Positions 26,644 through 34,922 of a stretch of DNA of 64,000 nt are shown piece by piece. The DNA lies in NCBI GenBank assembly GCA_946646575.1, contig CAMPCR010000002.1, positions 1 through 64,000 of the forward strand, given 5' to 3'. Origin of the DNA: UBA3222 sp002363035. GTDB taxonomy: Bacteria > Verrucomicrobiota > Verrucomicrobiia > Opitutales > UBA9783. Both the position numbers and the translations under genes were made by a program. Each line of letters starts with the position of its first letter. The first letter of the stretch is position 1. The notes beneath the pieces were generated by a model. That model saw nothing but the letters and a program-made list of their open reading frames with translations. It did not search any database and was not told the DNA's origin.

Positions 26644-27431
26644 ATGTCGTTTCCCATCCAATCAACGGGTTCACAAAATTCTCAGAGTACTACGGTTGAA
26701 AATCAATCGGTCGGACAATTTAAAGATTGGGAAAATATTTGTAATGACAAATCCTGTTTTAACAATTTGTCTACAAAAGTTTCAGGCGGTTTTTCGTTCG
26801 TTCGGAGCTTTGGTCGCGTCTGGCGTGCCGTTAAGAAAGGGGTAAGTGCGTTTTTCGGGAAACTTTTTGGCACAAAATCGAAAACACCGACGGGTTTGTC
26901 GGGAGTGGAGATGACATCCGTACGTTCGCCGAAATACAAACTGGTGGATGTTCCCGGTGACGGTCATTGCGGGGTTTGGGCAGTTTTGGCGGGCATGGGA
27001 GCCATCGATTTATCGGAATGCATACGACCACAACACAGCGATTACGGAGGACGTCCGATTGCGACCTCCAAGCAAAAGGAAATTATGATAACTTTGAGAA
27101 AACGCGCGGAACAGGAAGCATTAAAAGCGGTGCACACCAATCCTTCAGCCGCCGGTTGCGCGGAACGCCTCGGTCTCAGGGATAAAAGCCCTACGCTGGA
27201 AACGGGGTGGATTTTCAATATATTGCCCAAGCCATCGGACGACCGATTGTGGTTTCGCAATATCAAGGCAACGTCGAAGTGTACAGAACAATATGCGATC
27301 CGAAAGAAACAGAACCGACATCGCTTTTCCGGGAAGATTTTAACAATCAACAGTTACGGCAGGGGAACCCGATTCGATTGTATTTCGACGGCGGTCACTA
27401 TCAGCTGATGCAGCCGATTAAAACTTCGTAA
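26644..27431 (+). pseudogene. OTU-type cysteine protease gene interrupted by one frameshift
   Basis: The first frame (26644 to about 27200) has a Ser/Gln-rich N-terminus without signal peptide, an amphipathic segment FGRVWRAVKKGVSAFFGKLFG, and then LVDVPGDGHCGVWAVLAGMG, which matches the catalytic DGxC block of OTU-family deubiquitinases. The downstream half continues only in another frame: VDFQYIAQAIGRPIVV to IRLYFDGGHYQLMQP, the matching catalytic-His block. The switch lies at the GGGG at about 27203-27206 and equals one missing G. Rejoined, the product would be about 262 residues. OTU enzymes cut ubiquitin chains, a eukaryotic substrate, so a translocated effector is inferred. Decay, phase variation or sequence error are all possible. 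Confidence 0.72.
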
Positions 27432-27691
27432 GGCAGGATTGGAAGGATTGCCGTTTGTTTTTACGGAAAAAAATCAAACGAGTGAGTTGTGTGTTCGGGA
27501 TGTTCTTGGTTGTTTTTTAAATCGGATTTTAGGCGGAGTATTTGCGATAAGTGTGTTTGCCTTTTGTGCCCGTGTTGTTCGGAGTTTTCGGAACAAGATG
27601 CGTTATTTGCTTTTTCCAAGAAGGGCGTGAGCCAATTATATTTTAATACCAATCCGGCTTATCCCATGTGGCACGTCTCAAATGGTCACAT

Positions 27692-27749
27692 AAAACACGT
27701 TCCGCCGACGCAATGACAGATAAATCCTGCACCGACGGAGCGTGTTTTT
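27692..27749. terminator. bidirectional terminator between the OTU gene and gapA
   Basis: AAAACACGTTCCG (27692-27704) pairs with CGGAGCGTGTTTT (27736-27748), 13 bp with one G-T pair, flanked by A and T runs on both strands. The loop is about 30 nt, longer than usual. Its place between convergent genes supports the call. Confidence 0.6.
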
Positions 27750-27757
27750 AATTTCTT

Positions 27758-28783
27758 TTACAACAATGTTGCCATTTTTTGCAGTAATTCGACGCAACGA
27801 TTGACGTAGCCCCATTCGTTGTCGTACCAGCTGACGAGTTTAAAGAAGCGATCGTTCAGTGCCATGCCCGATCCGGCATCGAAAATCGACGAGCGCGGAT
27901 CGTGAATAAAGTCGCTGGAAACTACCTCATCCTCCGTATAGCCCAGAATGCCCTTTAACGAACCTTCGGAAGCTTCCTTCATCTTTTGACAAATTGCTTC
28001 GTACGTTGTCGGTTTTGCCGTGCGAACCGTTAAATCGACCACCGAAACGGTCGGCGTCGGAACGCGGAACGACATGCCCGTCAATTTGCCTTTGACCGCC
28101 GGTAACACCAAACCGACGGCTTTGGCGGCTCCCGTTGTGGAAGGTATAATGTTGATCGCCGCCGTGCGTCCGCCTTTCCAATCCTTTTTCGACGGACCAT
28201 CGACCGTTTTTTGCGTCGCCGTGTAGCTGTGCACCGTCGTCATGAGACCTTCTTCGATGCCGAAGTTATCCAGAATGACCTTTGTAATCGGCGCCAGACA
28301 GTTGGTGGTGCAGGAAGCGTTGGAGATAATGGTATCCGAACGTTGCAAATCCTTATCATTCACACCCAACACGACGGTACGAACGCCGTCGCCTTTTCCG
28401 GGAGCGGTAATGAGAATTTTCTTTGCGCCCGCCGTCAAATGCCCCTGTGCCTTTTCGGCTTGCGTGAACAGACCCGTGGCTTCAATCGCAATATCCGCAC
28501 CGAGTTCTTTCCACGGCAATGCCGACGGACCGTCCTTTACCGCCAGGCAACGAATGCGATGCCCGTTCACCACCAGTGTTTCTTCGCCGTCCGCTTCGAC
28601 GGTGCCGTTAAAGTGCCCCTGGACGGAATCGTATTTCAATAAATACGCCAAATTGTCCGCACCGACCAAATCGTTGACCGCAACGACTTCGACGGTATCT
28701 CCCAAGAGTTTCTGTTCGCAGAGCGCCCGAAACACCAAACGCCCGATGCGCCCAAACCCGTTAATTCCGACTCGAATCTTCAT
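27758..28783 (-). CDS. gapA: glyceraldehyde-3-phosphate dehydrogenase
   Basis: Oxidises glyceraldehyde-3-phosphate to 1,3-bisphosphoglycerate with NAD. The 341-residue product begins IRVGINGFGRIGRLVFRAL (dinucleotide fold), has SNASCTTNCLAPI with the catalytic Cys, HSYTATQKTVDGPSKKDWKGGR, and ends SWYDNEWGYVNRCVELL. Length normal. The start at 28783 is 8 nt after a TATAAT, so the mRNA is predicted to be leaderless or nearly so. Confidence 0.97.
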   Translation of the reverse strand: MKIRVGINGFGRIGRLVFRALCEQKLLGDTVEVVAVNDLVGADNLAYLLKYDSVQGHFNGTVEADGEETLVVNGHRIRCLAVKDGPSALPWKELGADIAIEATGLFTQAEKAQGHLTAGAKKILITAPGKGDGVRTVVLGVNDKDLQRSDTIISNASCTTNCLAPITKVILDNFGIEEGLMTTVHSYTATQKTVDGPSKKDWKGGRTAAINIIPSTTGAAKAVGLVLPAVKGKLTGMSFRVPTPTVSVVDLTVRTAKPTTYEAICQKMKEASEGSLKGILGYTEDEVVSSDFIHDPRSSIFDAGSGMALNDRFFKLVSWYDNEWGYVNRCVELLQKMATLL

Positions 28784-28791
28784 ACAACTTT

Positions 28792-28820
28792 ATTATAAGC
28801 GTTTTCGGAGCGAGAGACAA
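28792..28820 (-). promoter_or_regulatory. sigma70-like promoter of gapA
   Basis: Minus-strand TTGTCT (28820-28815) and perfect TATAAT (28797-28792) with a 17 nt spacer; the gapA ATG is 8 nt downstream. Confidence 0.7.
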
Positions 28821-29102
28821 GTGCACTTGCGGCGCGATGGGCATGGCATTCTATCGGCAATTGAAGGCATTTTCGGCAATCATCTTATGTTCAACAGCTT
28901 TATATGAGTACGGGCTATGATGCTGTTACCAAACCGTTAAAAGTGCCCGACGAGTTCCGTTTGCGATTTTTTTATGTATATCGAAGTTTTCTTTGAAAGA
29001 GACCGAAGTACGTTTTTTTAAAAAACAACTCTACTCTTCTCGGTTGTACGCATCTTTTTACGCAGGCAGTCGAAGGAATTTTCGGCGACGTTCCTGCGAC
29101 TT
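28821..29102. other. intergenic region between gapA and the ABC exporter
   Basis: Beyond the gapA promoter I see no gene. The half next to the exporter is AT-rich with short T and A runs (about 28970-29025). Confidence 0.4.
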
Positions 29103-30899
29103 TTAAACAGCCGCCATTGCCGCAACGGCTTCATTACCGTGAACCAAATGCGATTGCCGTTCCAATGCATCGACCAGTTCTTTAAATTCTTCGTTCGACT
29201 GATATAAACCGTCGAAAGTGCCTTCTGCGGCGATGCGCCCCTCCTTCATGTACACGAGGCGATTGCACATTTTTAATGTGCCGAGGCGATGGGCGATGGC
29301 AATCACGGTGCATTTGCCCTTTAACGAAGCAATAACATTCGAAATTTTTTCTTCCGTTAATGCATCCAGGGAGGCTGTGGCTTCATCCAGAATGAGCAAC
29401 TTCGGATTGCCGTACAATGCGCGTGCAATCGCAATTCGCTGTTTCTGTCCGCCCGAGATGTTTTTCCCGTTTTCCGCAAGATACATATTCGACCGGAATT
29501 CGTCCAATTGCGCCATTTTTAAAACACGTTCGACCTGTTCAGAATTCGGTTCGCGTCCGAAAATAACATTCTCTGAGACCGTTCCCGTGATGATGCAGGG
29601 ATTCTGCGAAACATAACCGAAAAACGGCGCCAGCTGATTGTGCGCCGTGATGATATTCCCGTCGACGGAATAAGTACCTTTTGTCGGCGGCAATAACCCT
29701 AAAATCATATCCACGAGCGTTGTTTTCCCCGCACCCGACTTTCCCGTCAATCCGACAAAGTCGCCCTCGTTAACGGTCAGACAAACATCATGCAGAACCT
29801 CTTTTTTTGTCTCCGTATCATAACAAAAACAAACCTGTTCCAATCGTAACCGGTGCTTAAAAGTCACGCGTTCTCCGTCATACGGCGGCAACTGATGCTC
29901 TAACAGCTGCCGATAGAAATCATTGAGATAAACGACGCTGCTTTTGTAAGCATCGATTTGTTGTTTTGCCACGCAAAAACGATTAAAGTACGGCAGAATG
30001 CGCACGATGCAAACAACCAAAAACGTGATTTGCTGCATCAAAACCGAAAACGGATAAACAAAATGCAGGAGAAGAATCGTTGCGGCGATGCAGATAAGAC
30101 CGAGGAATTCAAGGAGAAAGGGTTGATTTTGCACTCGACATGCAAGTTGCTGTTCCGTTCGTTTCCACTTATCAAAAGCGGTTAACAAAGTGTCTAAAGA
30201 TGGAATTTTGCAAAAAAAACTCAGCATTTCCTTAAGAGTGTTTACTTTGGTATTAAGTGCTTGTTCTTTGTTTTGGTAGAGTTCGTGAAGATCTTGAGTT
30301 TTCAGGTGCCGTTTTTTTAAAGTTTTTTTGATAACGCAACTAATAACGGCGAATAAAAAAAACGATGATGTTATGATGGGGGAAAAAAAGAACAACATGA
30401 TTAAGATGGTGAAAAAAAGAGAACCGTTTATCCCGTACAGAGAGAGAGCTGCAATATAAGCGGTAGCATTTGTACCTACGCAGGCACTATATGCCGTTTG
30501 TAACTCGCAGTGTTTATGTTTTTGCAGAAAAATGTATGTCGCGTTATATTCCAAACGAGACAGTTTTTCAACCGTGTTGTGAACAAATATTACGATGGTT
30601 TTGTAACTCAGGTAATTGCATAAAATCGACAGCAAATCCTTCAAAACAATCGAAACAATACAAATACCGATGAGCCCCGCGATGATGCTTGTTTGCGGAA
30701 TATCCGCAAGCCACGGCGGCAGAACGGTGTAAAGTTTTTCGGGATTTAAAATAAGCTGCAACGCCGGAAGAAGTATCGATAACCCGAAGCACTCCAGAAA
30801 AACGCAGACAAAGGAGAGGATGCCGTACATGATGAAGCGTTTTTTTTGATCGGTCAGAAAATTTTTGTAGAGTTCCTTGAAAATTCGGAAGTTTTCCAT
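29103..30899 (-). CDS. ABC exporter (fused permease-ATPase, MsbA/PglK-like)
   Basis: A 598-residue half-transporter that should act as a homodimer in the inner membrane. Residues 1-310 hold about six hydrophobic segments, and the C-terminal ATPase has Walker A LTGKSGAGKTTLVDMILG near 385, Q-loop GYVSQNPCIITG, signature ISGGQKQRIAIARAL, Walker B LLILDEATASLD and the H-loop AIAHRLGTL. Overall layout is like lipid or lipid-linked oligosaccharide flippases; the substrate cannot be told. The NBD is close to consensus and the membrane part is Phe/Leu-rich and diverged. No partner genes adjoin it. Confidence 0.88.
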   Translation of the reverse strand: MENFRIFKELYKNFLTDQKKRFIMYGILSFVCVFLECFGLSILLPALQLILNPEKLYTVLPPWLADIPQTSIIAGLIGICIVSIVLKDLLSILCNYLSYKTIVIFVHNTVEKLSRLEYNATYIFLQKHKHCELQTAYSACVGTNATAYIAALSLYGINGSLFFTILIMLFFFSPIITSSFFLFAVISCVIKKTLKKRHLKTQDLHELYQNKEQALNTKVNTLKEMLSFFCKIPSLDTLLTAFDKWKRTEQQLACRVQNQPFLLEFLGLICIAATILLLHFVYPFSVLMQQITFLVVCIVRILPYFNRFCVAKQQIDAYKSSVVYLNDFYRQLLEHQLPPYDGERVTFKHRLRLEQVCFCYDTETKKEVLHDVCLTVNEGDFVGLTGKSGAGKTTLVDMILGLLPPTKGTYSVDGNIITAHNQLAPFFGYVSQNPCIITGTVSENVIFGREPNSEQVERVLKMAQLDEFRSNMYLAENGKNISGGQKQRIAIARALYGNPKLLILDEATASLDALTEEKISNVIASLKGKCTVIAIAHRLGTLKMCNRLVYMKEGRIAAEGTFDGLYQSNEEFKELVDALERQSHLVHGNEAVAAMAAV

Positions 30900-31274
30900 G
30901 ATTGTTCAGAACATTAAAAGGCGCCCATCGGGAAGCGACCGACATTTTTGTGTGTCGTGGGCGTCGATAGGGTTTTTGAATTTGGAAAATGCAAAAGGAA
31001 CTTGCGAAGGAGGTTGCAAAACATCCTCTTCAAGGGAACAAAATCGGGGGGGGGGGGCAAGAAAAATATGCATTTTTTTAATCTTTACGAACGAAACATT
31101 TGCTTTTTTTAAAAGCACCTTCTCGGAATACAGGCTTCGAGTGTGGTTGAAATTAACGGCAGGATTTAAACAATGTGCGTCGGCGTCGGTTTTTGCAGGC
31201 AACGCGTTTTTCGAAAAAGCTTGCGGTGAAGAATAAAAATCCGTTCCATGAAGGCAGTATCTCGGGAGCATTCT
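30900..31274. other. intergenic region with a twelve-G tract
   Basis: 375 bases between the divergent ABC exporter and rpmB. A run of twelve G occupies 31046-31057, about 220 bp before rpmB. No gene is supported; the minus-strand open frame through here continues antisense to rpmB and has no family features. Confidence 0.45.
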
Positions 31275-31511
31275 ATGGCACGTATTTGTTTTATCACGGG
31301 GAAGAAGCGCGTGATCGGTTCGCGCATCAGTCGGAAAGGTCAATCGAAGAAGAGCGGCGGTATCGGGACGCACGTGACGAAGAAATGGCCGCGCATTTTT
31401 AAGCCGAACCTGCAACGCGTGAAGATCAAACTTCCGAACGGGCAGGTGCGTCGCGTTTGGGTGGCGGTGAAAGCGATTAAAGCCGGTTTGGTCGAGAAGG
31501 TTGTTTCGTAG
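31275..31511 (+). CDS. rpmB: 50S ribosomal protein L28
   Basis: A 78-residue ribosomal protein. MARICFITGKKRVIGSRISR, the basic middle (KPNLQRVKIKLPNG) and RVWVAVKAIKAGLVEKV match L28. ATG 31275 is chosen because it has GGAG about 8 nt upstream and gives the canonical short N-terminus; the frame is open from 31248. It has only one CxxC-free form here, that is, no zinc-binding Cys pairs. Confidence 0.93.
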   Translation: MARICFITGKKRVIGSRISRKGQSKKSGGIGTHVTKKWPRIFKPNLQRVKIKLPNGQVRRVWVAVKAIKAGLVEKVVS

Positions 31512-31835
31512 GTTCGTGCCGGCGTGCCGTTTGAAGCGCGCATCGGGTGTTGTCTGCGGTTTCCGTGTGTTGGCTTGCGCTCTTTGTAATCCGCGGACAC
31601 TGTGTGGTGGTGCTTTATGCGTTTTTGACCCGTTTCCGAAGTGTTTAGGTTGAGCGTTGCGGTTGTTTTCGGTGCAACGCATAGTCGGTGATAACAGACG
31701 GAGCGGGTTTTGTGCGGATAGCGGTGAGGATCGATAGTAAGACAGCCGGTGTTGGGGTACTGTTGTAAGGCGTGTAACGGTGGAAGTGGCGGGAGCTGTG
31801 CCCGATGATTTTTCACACGTTGTCTTTCCTTCTTT
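31512..31835. other. intergenic region between rpmB and prmC
   Basis: 324 bases in which I see no gene, RNA or clear hairpin. Confidence 0.4.
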
Positions 31836-32807
31836 ATGTATGTTTCGGAGGCGTTGCAATCATTGACGGTGTACCTGTGGCGTCACGGAATTGAGCATCC
31901 TAGTACCGACGCCGAATGGTTGTTGTCGTTTGTGATCGGTTGCAAACGTTTGGAGTTGTTTTTAACACCTGACCGCGTGCTGACGGCGGAGCAGACGGAG
32001 CGGTTGCGGGCGTTATCCGTGCGTCGTGCGCGGCGGGAGCCGTTGCAGTATATCGTCGGAGAGGTTGATTTTTTCGGGCAGAAACTGCACGTCGATCAAC
32101 GCGTGCTCATTCCGCGTCCCGAAACGGAGGAGTTGGTGTATCAAATGCAGCAATATCTGACGGAAAATTTTTTTAAAGAACCATCGGGTTCGCCGGATAT
32201 TGCGGATGAAAAACAGAAGTGTTTGGCAATTTTGGATCTCGGAACGGGCAGCGGAGCGATTGCGATTGCTTTAGCGGCGTTGTTCCCGATTATAAAACTC
32301 ACGGCGGTCGATTGTTCGGCGGAGGCATTGGCGGTTGCCGAAAAGAATTCGATTGAAAATAATGTTCGGGAGCGCATCTCTTTCGTACAAAGCAACTGGT
32401 TTTTGAACATCAAAGGAACGTTTGATGTGATTATTTCCAATCCTCCTTATGTGAGTGAGGAAGAATATCGATCGTTACAACCGGAAGTGCGTTGTTTCGA
32501 ACCGAAGAGTGCTTTAACGGCGGGTGAAGAGGGTTTGGCGGACTTGAAACACATTCTTTCAAAGGCACCCGAGTATTTGAAGTGCGGCGGTTTGTTGGTT
32601 ATGGAAACCGGGTGTACCCAACATACTGCTTTGCATGCGTATGCAAAAACGCTCGGTTATGCCAAGACGCAATCGACGCTTGATTTATCGCATCGGGAGC
32701 GTTATTTCTGGGCGTGGGTTAGAGGTGCATCGGGTGATGGCGCCTCCGTCTTTAGACAGCGATTGTCACGGGGTTGCGCCGATAAAAATTATGTGTTGCT
32801 CGATTGA
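31836..32807 (+). CDS. prmC: peptide chain release factor N5-glutamine methyltransferase
   Basis: Methylates the Gln of the GGQ motif of release factors RF1/RF2, using SAM. The 323-residue product has the helical N-terminal domain, RREPLQYIVGEVDFFG, the linker VLIPRPETEELV, SAM motif ILDLGTGSGAIAIALA, and the substrate-binding ISNPPYV. The last 25 residues after HRERYFWAWVRG are extra and of low complexity. It is usually next to prfA, which is absent here. It is followed by pyrH 46 bp downstream. Confidence 0.93.
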   Translation: MYVSEALQSLTVYLWRHGIEHPSTDAEWLLSFVIGCKRLELFLTPDRVLTAEQTERLRALSVRRARREPLQYIVGEVDFFGQKLHVDQRVLIPRPETEELVYQMQQYLTENFFKEPSGSPDIADEKQKCLAILDLGTGSGAIAIALAALFPIIKLTAVDCSAEALAVAEKNSIENNVRERISFVQSNWFLNIKGTFDVIISNPPYVSEEEYRSLQPEVRCFEPKSALTAGEEGLADLKHILSKAPEYLKCGGLLVMETGCTQHTALHAYAKTLGYAKTQSTLDLSHRERYFWAWVRGASGDGASVFRQRLSRGCADKNYVLLD

Positions 32808-32853
32808 ATCGGCTTTAAATAAACAGGGTTGCGGGTGTTTTTTTTAAAGGAGT

Positions 32854-33585
32854 ATGAAACGCGTTTTACTCAAATTAAGCGGCGAATTTTTAAAGAACGA
32901 AGCCTTTTTATGGGATATTGAAAAAATTGATACCGTTATCGATCAACTGAAACATCTGCACGATGAAGGTTTCCAAATCGCGCTCGTGATCGGCGGTGGG
33001 AATATCTTCCGCGGCGGTCGCAACGGTTATATTTTGGAGCGTTGTGTTGCCGATGAAATCGGTATGGCGGCGACGTGCCTGAATGCGTTGTTTCTGCGGG
33101 CATGCTTCCAAAAATTTGAATTGCCTGCGGTGATTTTCGGCACTTCCTTGTGCGGCGGAAGCATCGAGGCTTTCGATTTGCAACGTGCACGGCAGGCGTT
33201 GTCGGACGGAACGATTGTCTTGTTTGCCGGCGGGACGGGGCATGCGTTCTTTTCAACCGATACCGCGGCGGCGTTGCGCGCCTGCGAAATAAAAGCCGAT
33301 CTTTTGTTAAAAGCGACCGACGTCGACGGTATTTTTAACAAAGATCCGAAGCGCTTTTCGGATGCAAAGCGTTTCGAACATTTGACATATGAAGAAGCGT
33401 GCGAAGGGCATTACGCGGTGATGGACGGGTGCGCGTTCGAATTGTGTCGCGAGCAACGGATGCCGCTATTTGTGTTTAACGTTCACCGACCGAACGCGAT
33501 TTACGGAGCGGCGCGCGGAAAAGGGATCGGAACGCGGGTGAGGGAGGGAGGTGTCGAAGTTCTCTTATCAAGCGGGTCTGTTTAA
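32854..33585 (+). CDS. pyrH: UMP kinase
   Basis: Phosphorylates UMP to UDP in pyrimidine synthesis. The 243-residue amino-acid-kinase-fold protein starts MKRVLLKLSGEFL, has VIGGGNIFRGG, ADEIGMAATCLNALFL, VLFAGGTGHAFFSTDTAAALRA, and KATDVDGIFNKDPK. Length normal. AAGGAG about 5 nt before the ATG is one of the few strong ribosome binding sites in this window. The usual pyrH-frr neighbourhood is kept, but a minus-strand gene is wedged between them. Confidence 0.96.
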   Translation: MKRVLLKLSGEFLKNEAFLWDIEKIDTVIDQLKHLHDEGFQIALVIGGGNIFRGGRNGYILERCVADEIGMAATCLNALFLRACFQKFELPAVIFGTSLCGGSIEAFDLQRARQALSDGTIVLFAGGTGHAFFSTDTAAALRACEIKADLLLKATDVDGIFNKDPKRFSDAKRFEHLTYEEACEGHYAVMDGCAFELCREQRMPLFVFNVHRPNAIYGAARGKGIGTRVREGGVEVLLSSGSV

Positions 33586-33723
33586 GACGGATGTACGACG
33601 GGTTGATGGTTGTTGATGCCTTTTTGTTTTATTCCCACAAAGACGGGTTTGAAAAGATTTCGCGGGTTTACAGTTCAACCCTTGTGCTTTCCCCTGCCCT
33701 CCCGAATACTTCCGTGTGTGTTT

Positions 33724-34053
33724 TCAGGTTTTCGATGCGATAATCCGATTAAGCGCGACATCGTCCAGCCCGACCGAGATCGTGTCGCTGTGCGGTTGCG
33801 GTGTGCTTTGCGTGACATATTTTGACTGCGGAAACGCGGATTTTCCGCTCGCAACGGCATTCACCGTTCTTTGGACACCGTCGTGACGGGCATTCAGATG
33901 CGCAACGTTGATGTTTTTTACAAGGGCGTTTTCGGAGAAGTTCCCGACGGCGTTTTTGGAAACGGACGAAGCATCGCCTCCTGCCGGGACAAGCCCGGAA
34001 AGTTCCGTAGAGGCTTGGATTCCGATCTGTGAAGATATGCGGTTGTCGGTCAT
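33724..34053 (-). CDS. small Ser/Asn-rich hypothetical protein between pyrH and frr
   Basis: A 109-residue protein starting MTDNRISSQIGIQASTELSG; no signal peptide, no Cys, mostly polar with a helical C-terminus (DTISVGLDDVALNRIIASK). AAAGGA stands 6 nt before the ATG, a good ribosome binding site, and the upstream region holds the box shared with other effector-like genes. It is inserted against the strand of pyrH-frr. The N-terminus resembles those of the coiled-coil proteins in this window and would suit a secreted substrate, but this is inference. Confidence 0.6.
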   Translation of the reverse strand: MTDNRISSQIGIQASTELSGLVPAGGDASSVSKNAVGNFSENALVKNINVAHLNARHDGVQRTVNAVASGKSAFPQSKYVTQSTPQPHSDTISVGLDDVALNRIIASKT

Positions 34054-34080
34054 AAGATCCTTTGTTCTATTGTATCAAAA

Positions 34081-34114
34081 ATATCGGACGATTTTCGGAT
34101 TTTTTTATCAAAAA
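34081..34114 (-). promoter_or_regulatory. shared effector-type upstream box, copy 1
   Basis: On the minus strand, TTTTTGATAA (34114-34105), an AT-rich spacer with TCCGAAAATCGT, and CCGATAT (34087-34081). Similar strings precede the genes starting at 36812, 41538 and 49227/49299. Confidence 0.45.
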
Positions 34115-34219
34115 TTCGGGTTCACGGATGTTTTTCGAATGCAAAGTACTTTGGATAACCGCCTTTGACCGATGTCCGCAGTTGAAATCGTCCGTGAAGC
34201 GTGTACATCGTGTTCCTCG

Positions 34220-34248
34220 TTGCTTTTATTCGATAAACGTCATAGAGT
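34220..34248 (+). promoter_or_regulatory. putative promoter of frr
   Basis: TTGCTT (34220-34225) and TAGAGT (34243-34248) with a 17 nt spacer, 7 nt before the ATG at 34256. A GAGAG overlaps the gap but is too close for a normal ribosome binding site. Confidence 0.42.
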
Positions 34249-34255
34249 GAGAGCG

Positions 34256-34816
34256 ATGGATTTTAACGCAATTTTGAAACCCGCCGAGATGGCGATGCAA
34301 CAATCGGTTGATCATACGCAAAGGCAGTTTGGCACGTTGCACACAGGGAAGGCGTCACCGCAGATGCTGGAAAACGTGCTTATTGAGGTGTATGGTTCGA
34401 AGATGCGTTTAAAAGATATTGCGTCGATTACCACGCCCGATGCGCGTACGTTGCGCGTTCAACCGTGGGATAAAACCAATTTAAAACCCATTGAAAAGGG
34501 TATCTTACTGGCGAATTTGGGCATCAATGCCTCCGTGATGGGCGAAAGCGTCCATTGTCCGTTGCCGGAATTGAGTCGCGAACGTCGCGCGGAACTTGTG
34601 AAACTCGCGGGCGGCATGGCGGAAGAGGGCAAAGTTTCCGTGCGCGGTTGCCGTCGCGACGCATTGGAAAAGGTCAAGGAAATGAAAAAAGCCGGCACCT
34701 GCACGGAGGACGACGTCAAAAAGCTCGAAAAGGAAATTCAAACCCTGACCGACCGTTATGTGAGGAAAATCGATGCGCTTTTGGAGGAAAAATCGCGGGA
34801 ATTGACGGCGGTGTAG
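34256..34816 (+). CDS. frr: ribosome recycling factor
   Basis: Splits post-termination ribosomes with EF-G. The 186-residue product has the expected length and the marks FGTLHTGKASPQMLENVLIEVYG, LKDIASITTPDARTLRVQPWD, GILLANLGINASV, and PLPELSRERRAELVKLA followed by the long charged helix. ATG 34256 gives the canonical N-terminus; the frame is open from 34172 but the extra residues are not conserved-looking. Confidence 0.95.
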   Translation: MDFNAILKPAEMAMQQSVDHTQRQFGTLHTGKASPQMLENVLIEVYGSKMRLKDIASITTPDARTLRVQPWDKTNLKPIEKGILLANLGINASVMGESVHCPLPELSRERRAELVKLAGGMAEEGKVSVRGCRRDALEKVKEMKKAGTCTEDDVKKLEKEIQTLTDRYVRKIDALLEEKSRELTAV

Positions 34817-34922
34817 CGCAGGTCGGTTTAAACGAATTATTTGCGTTTTCGTTCTTCAATCGTCAAGAGGGTGTTGTTCGCGCAGAGGTTTGTAGTGTGG
34901 TTTTGAGAGAATCAGGCAAGTG

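Noticed and set aside
27439..27716. Two short Cys-containing frames after the OTU gene
   Set aside because: They overlap each other in different frames, have no start signal and run into the terminator region.
30906..31859. 317-codon minus-strand open frame across the rpmB region
   Set aside because: It lies antisense to rpmB, is rich in Arg/Pro/His as typical of shadow frames, and has no domain features.
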